The notes beneath the pieces were generated by a model, which was not told where the DNA came from, searched no databases, and saw only the letters and a program-made list of their open reading frames with translations. The translations under genes and the position numbers were made by a program. Source: Eonycteris spelaea (Eukaryota; Chordata; Mammalia; Chiroptera; Pteropodidae). From it: a DNA stretch of 64,000 bases. This document shows positions 1 through 64,000 of the stretch, piece by piece. The first letter of the stretch is position 1; every line of letters begins with the position of its first letter. The stretch spans positions 1 through 64,000 of the forward strand of contig PUFA01000657.1 of the NCBI GenBank assembly GCA_003508835.1. The letters are read 5' to 3'.

Positions 1-2050
1 GAGAAAGATCATCCAATAGGAAATGAAAAGTCAACCTGTCAGTATTTGCGGATGTTATATATTCTCTATATAGAAAACCCTAAAGACTCCACTAGAACAC
101 TACTAGAAACAATAAGTAAATACAGTAAAGTTTCTGGATACAAAATCAATGTTCAAAATCCATAGTGTTCCTATACTCTAATAATGAAGTATAGAAAAGA
201 AGTGGAAAAATTAATTCTTTTGCAATTGCAACAAAAAGAATAAATACCTAGGAAGAAATCTATCAAAACTGTGAAGGACCTATGTAATGTAAACTCTATA
301 GACCTTATTAAAAGAAATTGAGGAAGATACAAAGAAATGAAAGATATTCCCTGTTCTGGGTTGGAAGAATCAGCATAGTTAAAATGACGTAATTCCTAAA
401 GCATTATACAGATTTAATGCAATCTGATAAAAATTCTCAAAATCATTGGCATTTTTTAAAGAAATAGAAAAACAACAAAAAAAATCATCAAGATTTGTAA
501 TGAAGCAAAAGACCCGAATTGCCAAAAGCCATTCTGAGAAAAAAGAATGAGGCTGGAGGTATCACTCGGCCCAACTTAAATTATAATACAAAGTGACGTA
601 ATAAAAACAGCATGGTATTGGCAGAAAACAGATACACGGACAGCGGAACAGAATTGAAGAGTTCAGGATTAACCCATATTTATATGGCAATATTAAATTT
701 TTAACAAAAAGCCAAAACATACAGTAGAGAAAGGAAAGCCTCTTTAATAAATGGTGCGGAAATGGAAAAGCCAAATGAAAAGAATGAAACGTAGACTGTT
801 ATTATTACCACACACCAAATTAATTAAAATGGATCAAGGACCTGAATATAAGATCTGAAACAATAAAATGCATAGAAGATAACATAGGAATGAAAATCAA
901 GGACCTTGGACTTGAAGAGGATTTTAAGAATTTTATTTCAAAAGCAAGGGAAGTAAAACAAAATAAAATAAATGGGACACATTAAACTAAAAGCTCCTGC
1001 TCAGCAAAAGAAACCACCAAGATCAAGAGACAACCATCAGAATGGGAAATATATTTGCAAGCAACGCTCCATAGTAGGTTCATATCCAAAATATGAAAAT
1101 ACTCATACAACTCAATAACAACAACAAAAAATAAATGATCCAAGCAAATATGGGCAGAGGACTGAATAGACACTTCCCTAGAGGATATACAAATGGCCGA
1201 AAATATTTGAAAAGATGCTCAAATCATCGCTAGCTATCAGGAGATTGCAAATCAAAACCTCAATGAGATACTATCTCACACCTGTTAGATAGCTATAATC
1301 AAAGGAAAGTAATATCAAATGTTGGAGAGGTGTGGAGAAAAAATGAAACCCATCATACTTGCTGGTGGGACTGCGAATTGGGTACAGCACTATGGAAAAT
1401 CAGTATGGAGGCTACTCAGAGCAACTAAGAAGTGATCTACCATATGATCCAGCAATCTTTCTACTTGCATTATTTCACAAAGACTTAAAAACCTATATCC
1501 AATAAGATATTTACATACGATGTTCACAGCAACATTATTCACAGTGGCTGGGACATGGAAGCAACTAAAGTGTCCTACAATAGATGATTGGATAAAAAGC
1601 TGTGAGATGTATATTGTGTGGTGTGTGTGTTGTGTGTGTGTGTGTGTGTGGGTGTGTATGAAATATTACTCAGCCATAAGAGATGAAATACTGCCATTTG
1701 CGACAGCGTGGAAAGACCTTGAGGTAATCATGCTAAGTGAAATAACCAGACAGAATAAGTTGAAAATCACATGATATCACTATCTGGTCTATAAACTTAA
1801 AAGCAACAATGAACAGGACAGAGACTGATGAACATGGACTATTAGACTAGTAGTGACGGAGGGTAGAAAGTGAGGAGGGAGAGGTAGACGGGGTAAAGGG
1901 GTCAAATATGTGGTGATAGAAAGAAATCTAACTGTGAAAGGTGAACACACAGTGTAAATATTATACATGCTTTACTGTTAAAGTGTACAGATGAAACTTT
2001 TTCGATTTCATTAACCAATGTCACCATTAAAATAAATAAATAGATAATAT
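1..2050 (+). repeat. LINE-1 fragment: 3' part of ORF2 and 3'UTR
   Basis: The text reads as the 3' third of a degraded L1 in sense orientation. Recognisable ORF2-type phrases run from the reverse-transcriptase/C-terminal region into the usual tail near 1660-1780, where the short reading matches L1 wording (YYSAIRDEILPFATAWKDLE). The 3'UTR at about 1850-2040 ends in an A-rich tail of TAAATAAATA type. Many stops and indels show it is dead. The 3'UTR wording resembles L1s I remember from bats. The 5' part lies outside the window. Confidence 0.85.
1615..1658. repeat. (TG)n microsatellite inside L1
   Basis: A GT/TG dinucleotide run, interrupted once or twice, lies inside the L1 3' region. (CA/TG) runs are common at this place in such L1 copies, and a similar one occurs at 16411-16460. 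Confidence 0.9.
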
Positions 2051-2059
2051 TTTAAAATA

Positions 2060-4340
2060 TTAAAAAACATGATCATACCATTAGACAGAGTAATAGACTT
2101 TTGGTTATTGTCAAACTCATGTGGACTGCATGTAGCAATGTATATAATGCTCAAGTTCAGTAATTTTCTAAAAGTTGGTCTCTAACATAGGTTGAAAAAA
2201 AAAAAAAAAACCTGTTCCTTACCATAGATATCTCAAGAACCTTTAATCTAGAGTACTTTGCCCCTTCATATCACCAGGATAGAAGACAGAAGAGTTAAAA
2301 GAGCTCTGAGGATAGAAAGTAAATGTGTGCCCATATCTTTCTATATAAAGGCATAGTGCTTTGATTTCTTCCCACTGATGGGAATCAAGAAATCAACATT
2401 TACCAATAATAACTGTGTATCAACTGCCAAAGTCTATGCTGATCTGCTCCAGTGAAGATGTCACATGCAGCATGGCAGCTTCCCCTGGGCCGTTGCGGGC
2501 TCAGTTACGGTGTCACTGTCATCCTGCCATGATCTCATTTTGCAGGGTCGGACAGGAGAATTAAATGGGGATATAAAAACCACAAACTCTCCATCCTTTA
2601 AATCTTTGATAGTAGTATAAATCTTTGCACTTCTTTCTAAGATGCTTCTTGCTTCTGAATTACTACTTTGGGGATAACAGTCATAGTTTTCAGGGACTCT
2701 ATGTGACCACCTTTCATAATGGCTATTACTCCACAGGTAGGGAACTAACTCGAGATTTGCCACCCATTTAGATTATTATCCTAATTATACATTTTAGTGT
2801 TTGTAGAATGTGTTCATAGACCTGTTAGACCACTGTAACTTGGGGTTGAGCCAAAACTCCATTGGTCCCTATTCTAACTGGAGAATAATGATAGTATCAG
2901 TGTCAGTTCAGACCTTGTATATAACAGTTCTGGTGTGTTTTTTCCAATGCAGTTACCTGGCAAATGGCCCAAGTTCTTTTGAGAGCCACTTGCTTCAGGA
3001 TCATTGCATGATTTACAGGCAGAGAAGATTATTCTCCTCTGACAAGGTGCTGCTTTTGAACAGCAAGAAGTTTCAGGACACTGTGTGGGTTAAAGCTGGC
3101 TCATATCATCTTGCAGGAGTCAACTGCATATCTTCTTAACTCTGAGTTGGTGATATTATGTTGGTAACTTAAAATTGACTGCACCACTTCCCAAGAGCCA
3201 CTTATTTTTTTCCAGTACACAAGTTCAGGGGAGCATTAGGGTTCAATATTCTCAGGCTTATCTGCTCAAATGTCCCATTCTATCTTACGTCTTGGGTTTC
3301 TTTTCCCTTTCAGGAAACCAGATGTGGACATAGGAGACAATGGAGGCTATGCATTTAGTTGCTTTTTCAGCTCTGCTGCCCTTACAATCAGATCCTGGCC
3401 TGATTTTTAGCATAGTTTGGCTATAGGAAATCAGTCTTTAAGGAAAAACTGCCAAACAGAGGCTCTCTGGCTTTCTCAGTATGCCTTAAGGTGACAGTTG
3501 GCTGTCCTGAGGTATCATTTTCTTTTGCAAGGTATACAATTCCACTGACAGAATCATCCATCCCAATCCTTAAAACTATTTCTCCATACTGTTCAAGCAC
3601 ATAGCTATGACACTTTTATTTCCCCACTTTCTACGGCACTGCATCCAACTGGACACAGGTGGGAAGTCTTAGTAATTATGATATCACTGTGTGGCCCCAC
3701 TTACTACCTTCTTACTATGTCGAGGGTCTTTATCACCCTGAGATTAGTGAATAACCCAACTCCAATATCCATCCTGAGTGTCTACAGGAACTCCTGGTAC
3801 CAAGTCTTTTGGCTTGGGTTCTCTAGAAATAGAGCCTGATGCAGTTTGAGAGAAACAAGAGTCAAACAGAGAAATAAACTAATCTAATAGTGTAATACCA
3901 AACTGACTACCCCCAGTATCAAGCCCAGCTGATTGCTCAGTGCCATGGGCACATGCTAGGCATGGGGTCACCCTAGTTAATAGAACAGATATAGACCTAC
4001 ACTCATGGACAGGCTTACTTTATGGGATTGTGAAATCATGCAGTTAGAAGGACTTTGTGCTTGGTTTAATGTTCTGTTGTCACAATCTTGAAAACTTAAA
4101 TTTTCCCCTGGCCCCCACAAATTATGTTATTTGGTCCTTCTAATGTAAATTACAGTTTACTGGGGGAATCAATCATACACTCCCTCCTGAAGAGTATGAA
4201 TTGGTGGTATGGAGAGAAGGTCATTGTGGCAAGAGAACAGCATAAAGCAATAAACAACAACATTTGCAGTGGCAGGAAGAGGAGACCCTGAGTGTAGCAG
4301 AAGGGACTCTTTTACTGTCTTGTTCATTCCCCTCCCACCA
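2060..4340. other. Gene-free upstream stretch, unassigned
   Basis: Moderate-GC sequence between the L1 and the AT-rich block, with a short A run at about 2194-2210. Two short open frames exist: 2461-2763 on the minus strand, 100 codons, and 2810-3139 on the plus strand, 109 codons. I recognise no domain in either, and neither has a clear splice or promoter context. The texture, with moderate GC and scattered short frames on both strands, suggests an old retroelement interior or a processed copy, but I cannot name it. Confidence 0.35.
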
Positions 4341-6600
4341 AACTAATTATTTACACTGAATGATTCAGGTAAACTGAGCAGGTCTCTGTTTCTCGACTCC
4401 TGAAAGATCTAAGAGCACACACAAATGGGAGAAGATTTAAATCATGGTAATGAAATAGAGCCAGAAGAGAAGAGAGTTGAAGATCTTCTTGGCCATTGCT
4501 ATTCACACTATCAGTAAAGAAGCTCTCTTTTCTTTTTAATTTCTGATTTTTCATGAATTGATACTTTCAGAAAATAAAAATTTAAAAGTATTAGAAAATG
4601 AAAAAAAAGGCACATCTCAACAGCTTACTTTTTAGTATTTTTAACAGACAGACAATTACATTTCAGAAAACATAATTGAAATAAATAACATAAGATTAAA
4701 AAACTACAAAACCTTATTTTGTTCACTGAAGTGTACATATAGGTGATTAATACAGAGGACTGTTAATATACCCTTAAGTTTTGATCATTCCAGTCATCAC
4801 AACTAAACAAAATCTTGGTAATAAAGTAGCAATTTCCCATATTAAACACTATAACCATATTTAGTATTTTAAATTTGTCAACATTTAAAGTTTTAACATG
4901 ACAAATGACTGCTTTTGCTTGTTAAATTATTAATCTAGATTGGTTGGTGACAAATGCCACTAGCATGATAGCTAAACTATGTTCTATGTTTTCTTTAACA
5001 CTCGTAGTAGAGAAATTGACCTCTTAAAGGTGTGTTTCAGGGAATGGAAGAAGGGATTTAAAAGCAATTTCTGCAAGCTCAGAATATTAATTTTTAATTT
5101 TTATCTAAAATAAAGCAAATGATGCCTTATTTTTAAAATTCATTTTCAATTGTTTATCAGTAGTCAGTTCCAAAATTTCTCCTATTAGGTTATAGTTACA
5201 TTGAAATTTCTCTTCATGAGAAAAATGGATTCTACATCCATGAATTTCTATGTGTGGAGTTTATTTTCATGGAAAATAAAATTCAAAATGTTTCATCAAA
5301 TTCAAAATTAGTCTCTTAATATTTCATATGTAAATCACTTCTGAGTAAAGTTAGTATAAAAACTAGTTCTTTAATTCTTTGGGATCACTTCTTTAGTCAT
5401 TATTTGGTTTACTACTATTATTTTAACCCATGTCTTTTCTTGACAAAATAGGACAGTGAGGCTTATTTTGCCATCTATAATTTAGGATCAAATAAAAAGA
5501 AATGACACATATTTTACTTCCTTAATTTAGCCATGGATTCAAAAAAACAGGCTTGATTAAAATTTAAATTAATAAAAACATTACAGAAGTAAATAAATAT
5601 ATATTTCACAGATTTTCACTCAGTTTTTGGGTTACAGTTGACAAACTAACCTTAAAATTTTTTTCCTTATAATGTGGTCCTACTGCACATGACGAAAACG
5701 CAGCCATGCTACTGCATCACACACAAGCTGGAGAACCCTTGAACTGTCCTATACTCTTTTAATGCGTGTCCAACAATCAGGTGCTTGGATATTGATAAAA
5801 TCAAAATAAATACTGCTAAGCATTTATTCTTAAGTTGCTACTTATCTCTTTGTGGATTAAACCAAGCAGTTTGCAAACTGGCACTGGTCCAAAAGACCAC
5901 TTTGAGTGGTACTGCTCTAGGAAGCCTGAACTGTAGAGACTGGAAGAACTAACTAATGGAGGGATTTACGAAGCAACGGAAGGGAAGAGGAGAACAAGAG
6001 ACCAAGCATTTTTGAAATACTAGGGAGGTTTTGAGAAAGAGGAAGTGGATAACTGTGTTAATTGCCAGAAGGGGTAAGTACGTTGAGGACCTAAAAGAAG
6101 CCACGAATCGACAATTAGGACACTGGTGATTCTGAAAGAGTGATTTCGGTGGAGTGCTGGTGGTGGTAGTAGAAGAGAGCCAGGTACTAGGAAGCTGAGG
6201 TGAAGCAGAGAAAACGAATGGGGACTACGTTTTCAAGAAGCTAGATGGTAAAAAATGGAAATAGTGTGGTGCCTTGTGGTGAAAAAAGTTAAAGGACTAG
6301 AGAATACTCAAAAAAAAAAAAAAAATCTGCTATCACTGAAGGGGCCTCAAGCTGAAAAAGTTCTATCTCCAGATAGAAAATCTAAGAAAGATTTTATTTG
6401 GTCTTAATGGCAATCTTAAGACTACTATGGAGGTGGAGGAAGATCAGGGGAAGCTCCTTTTAAAAATCTGCAGAAGTTCTAATACTTCTTTAGTAGTGCA
6501 ACAGAAAGCTGTGTGGGGATGTAAGGATTTTAAACTGACTCAACTGTTCCTAAGTTGTGTGTAAGGATTTTAAATGTAGTAGGCAGTTAAATTAATCCAT
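4341..6600. other. AT-rich intergenic DNA, nothing recognised
   Basis: Long AT-rich single-copy-looking sequence. The part from about 5935 to 6260 is purine-rich and weakly resembles antisense L2, including a 'ttcggtggagtg' phrase. I see no gene, RNA gene or promoter. Confidence 0.5.
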
Positions 6601-6605
6601 GGTGA

Positions 6606-6718
6606 AGATTATATATATACACACATATATATACATATACATATGTATATGTATATATAGTGTGTATATGTGTATACATATATATGATATACATATGTGT
6701 GTATATATTATATATACC
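6606..6718. repeat. AT/CA-rich simple repeat, partly palindromic
   Basis: Alternating purine-pyrimidine sequence made of TATATA, CACACA and CATATG units, largely self-complementary. The short open frame here (6592-6804, minus) is simple-sequence translation, not a gene. Confidence 0.9.
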
Positions 6719-6871
6719 CTTTTGTAACTGAGAAATCTCTCTTTGATGTATAATAATTGTGGTAAATCCAGATGTTGAAAACTGAGTTTAATAAAGCAAG
6801 TCATACCTACATATGAAGAGAGTTTACTTTAGTTCCAGAACTTTCCTGTGCTCTTCTACCTCCTCACTTTC

Positions 6872-6965
6872 AGCACACATTTATTGTATGTCAAACACTG
6901 GCTAGGTACTACGGCCACAACAATAATTTGGTCTCCATCCTGAAGGAGCTGAATGTATTATGATA
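6872..6965 (-). repeat. L2 3'-end fragment (antisense)
   Basis: The text 'acatttattg..caaacactggctaggtact..ctgaaggagctgaatg' matches the complement of the L2 3' end, with the usual order of Ala/Gly-rich phrases. Diverged and short. Confidence 0.5.
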
Positions 6966-7829
6966 TAGTTTAGTTAAGTCAGAGCTCAGTTATGTCACTG
7001 AGGATCATATTTTTTTTTGATATTCCTATGGTACCCTTAACATTTCTGCTTTATCCCAAGTCAGCTTGTCTTAGGTCACAATGGCTGCAGCAATTGTGAA
7101 GGTTATATCCTTATAATAGTTAAGGAATAAAAGAACTGTGTCATCCTTGTATCTCATTTTAGCATGTTCCCAGCAGACTACCTTTGATCTTGTAACAACC
7201 AAAACTGCATTGTGAGCTTGCCTCCATTAATCCTGGGCATGGTGAATAGGATAACCACTTTGATGGTATCTGCTCTCTCTAGCTGGGGCTGCATATGGAT
7301 CCTATCTTCTAACAATTTAGGCCCCCAGAGAGGGTTTCTGAATTTAAGTGGAATAGCTCACTTACAAATATACCCTGGACTGTTGAGTAGCCCAATGACT
7401 GCCAACTCTTGTGACAGCCTGGCATCTGTCATGGTATACATAGAAAATGGTTATCCACTGTACCACTCACTGGATCAACTAAAGAAGCTTGCAGCCATGA
7501 CTTGCCTGAAGGCTCCTGTTGCTCAGTCTTGCTCAGCTGTTCCAAGGATGATGGAATTCACATCAGAGCACAGCTGTATATTCGCAGCACCTCAGTAGGG
7601 AAGTTATGATGGGGAATCAATCTACAGCATCTGCCAAAAAAAGAACACGTAATCAGACTAGACAATCTATTATTTTAAGTAAATATCGAGTGACAGAAGA
7701 GACAGTTTCTAAGGCAGTGTTTCATGGTGGTATTCCAGCAAGCTGTTCTCTGATGTCTTTGTGGCTTTTGCGCATGCTGCTTCTCTCTTCTGGGTGTTTC
7801 TTTAATAACACATGTAATGGATAGGTAGA
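6966..7829. other. Unassigned upstream sequence with a 128-codon open frame
   Basis: About 1.4-2.3 kb upstream of RB1 exon 1. An open frame at 7212-7598 (+) and a shorter one at 7606-7824 show no recognisable domain, signal peptide or repeat. Human RB1 has a divergent non-coding RNA on this side, but nothing here lets me identify an exon of it. It could equally be a repeat relic. Confidence 0.3.
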
Positions 7830-7985
7830 GTAAAAAAACCTGAGTTAAAATCCTCTGCCACCAATCAGCTCTGGAATATTGGGTAAATTAACTTCATTGG
7901 GCCTGTTTCACATCTAGAAAGTGGAATAATATCAACCGTTACTCGCTTAAAAATAGTTTTGGAGTATTAAAATAATTATGTAAAA
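7830..7985 (+). repeat. MIR SINE
   Basis: The order of phrases follows MIR: 'gagttaaaatcctctgccacc', a 'gggtaaattaacttc' segment, then 'tttcacatctagaaagtgg' and a 3' TTAAA-type tail. Old and diverged. Confidence 0.6.
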
Positions 7986-8029
7986 TGGCCAGCATAATCC
8001 ATGGTATGTAATTTAACCATAAACATTTG

Positions 8030-8415
8030 AGGCTGGAAAGCAAATTAAAAGTTTATTTGGAGGTCTAAAAAAGAATTACAATCTGAGAAATCCAGAACAG
8101 GTAACAACACACGAAACTGTGTTTTGTAAAGAAGAAAGGCAGCGTTTATAAAGGCAGAAATAACAACATGTAATTCGTTCATGCAAATGAAGGATTGTTG
8201 GGTACTTACAGGGATTGGTTAGTTCCTATATGCAAACGAGGGAGCCAAAAAACCAACGAGGAAGGAAGTAAAGTTCATTTATGTCCATGTAGCATTTACT
8301 GTTTTGGATGTTTATGGCTGGGCCTTGAACTGAGTTTAGCAAGTTTGGCAAGTAATAGCAGCGCCAAGAAATGAAGCACAAGAAGTGCATAAGCCTCACT
8401 TCTCTAATACATTCC
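8030..8415 (-). repeat. Possible LTR fragment
   Basis: The opening 'gtttatttggaggtctaaaa' and the following text have the look of a solo LTR read on the minus strand (tail first, polyadenylation-rich start). No clear TG...CA borders or target duplication were found, so this is tentative. It lies about 650 bp upstream of the RB1 transcription start region. Confidence 0.25.
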
Positions 8416-8689
8416 ATTTAATTTTTACGCATTATAAGCCTTCCTCAAATGTTACGTATCCCTAGAAATTCTACTTATAGCACTGCTCCTCTGAAGATAC
8501 TCGTTAGACATTTCGATGGTACCGCCTGTTTTTATACTATTATTAAAACATTTATCACTTTAATTGTTCTTTACCCACAGTCTTCCTCTCTCCCCTTAAC
8601 CAGTGATCCTAAAATGCTCAATAATGTCAACAATCTGTATTGCCTAGAGTTCGGCCATTAGGGGTTCCATCAATATTTATTTTTGTTTT
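8416..8689. other. Unassigned sequence next to the CpG island
   Basis: AT-rich single-copy-looking DNA with no feature that I recognise, immediately upstream of the GC-rich promoter block. Confidence 0.4.
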
Positions 8690-9039
8690 GGCTTACTTTC
8701 CTTAACGGATTGGGTGGGAGGAGTGTAGTGAGAGGGGAGGGTGCCGCCACGGAGGGGAGGGGAGTGCCGCCAAGGGTGCACTCGCCTGATGTCCGGCGGG
8801 CCTGAGCTGCACCCCTGATCCACCACAGATGAGATGGCCCATCTCACCCCCCAGGCTGTCATGCATGTTACCAGCACCCGTGCCTGAATGGGGAGTGCGG
8901 GTAAAGACAGGTTCAGGCGGCCGCGGCGGCGGCTCAGAAGGCGCCTGGACGCAGGCCCGGGCTCCCGCCCAGCCGCATTGCCTGCGCCCACCCAGCGCAC
9001 CACCCGCGGCCAGTTCCCTCCCGAGCCGGCGGGCCCGGA

Positions 9040-9250
9040 GCTTCGCGACGTGACGCCGCGGCGGAAGTGAGTTTTCCCGGTTGGACGCGGTGCTTGGTTG
9101 CCGGGCGGGTGGAGGGCTTGTCCGGTTTTTCTCAGGGGACGTTCAAATTATTTAGTAACGGGAGTCGGGGAAGAACGGGGGTGTGCCCCGACGTGCGCGA
9201 GTCTCTCCTCCCGGCCTCTACCGCTCGTCGGCTTGCTCCGGCAAGGCGTC
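9040..9250 (+). promoter_or_regulatory. RB1: RB1 core promoter and 5'UTR
   Basis: The sequence aligns phrase by phrase with the mammalian RB1 TATA-less promoter. An ETS/GABP site (CGGAAGTGA, 9062-9070) is followed by an E2F-like element (TTTTCCCGG, 9072-9080), an Sp1 box (GGGCGG, 9103-9108) and the conserved 'tccggtttttctcagggga' block (about 9120-9139). The AAGGCGTC before the ATG is also shared. By human spacing transcription should start near 9085, so about 9085-9250 is 5'UTR. Compared with the human sequence I remember, the ATF site (TGACGTTTT) reads TGAGTTTT and the E2F site (TTTCCCGCGG) reads TTTCCCGG; both have lost CpG-containing bases. RB1 is autoregulated through this E2F/ATF region in other species. 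Confidence 0.85.

Positions 9251-64000
<54,750 letters not shown>

Noticed and set aside
7212..7598. 128-codon plus frame upstream of RB1 considered as a gene
   Set aside because: No recognisable domain or promoter and no splice pattern; kept only as unassigned sequence.

Overview
This is 64 kb of AT-rich, intron-dominated mammalian nuclear DNA containing the 5' half of one gene on the + strand: RB1, the retinoblastoma tumour-suppressor gene. Exons 1-12 are present and the window ends inside intron 12. Exons 2-12 are recognised from their protein reading, AG/GT borders, splice phases and lengths (127, 116, 120, 39, 68, 111, 143, 78, 110, 78 and 88 nt), which equal the human exon lengths as I remember them. 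Together they encode the RbN domain, the CDK-phosphorylated linker and the start of pocket domain A.

The organism is a placental mammal. There are no Alu, B1/B2, SINEC or Bov-type SINEs, but many L1, L2 and MIR copies. The L1 3' ends near 1850-2040 and 18529-18634, together with protein substitutions such as F159C and F162Y, point to Laurasiatheria. From memory of L1 3'UTRs I think a bat is most likely, but I could not check this.

Layout: 1-2050 is the 3' end of an L1. 2060-8690 is gene-free upstream DNA with old repeats and unassigned sequence. 8690-9690 is the CpG island holding the RB1 promoter, 5'UTR and exon 1. From there to the end, eleven small exons sit in large introns: intron 2 is 14.9 kb, intron 4 is 8.6 kb and intron 6 is 6.7 kb. 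The introns are filled with L1 fragments (mostly antisense to RB1), L2, MIR, an MLT1 LTR, a MER1/Charlie3-like hAT element, a Tigger-like element and microsatellites.

The most notable point is exon 1. As written, the canonical ATG runs into a stop after 22 codons, and human-like RB1 residues downstream are scattered over all three frames, as if several single bases were missing. The neighbouring core promoter also lacks CpG-containing bases of the ATF and E2F sites. Missing bases in GC-rich sequence are the likeliest cause, but real divergence is not excluded. Intron 2 lacks the retrocopy-derived CpG island that causes RB1 imprinting in humans. I found no previously undescribed biological system; the rest is ordinary mammalian intron and repeat sequence.
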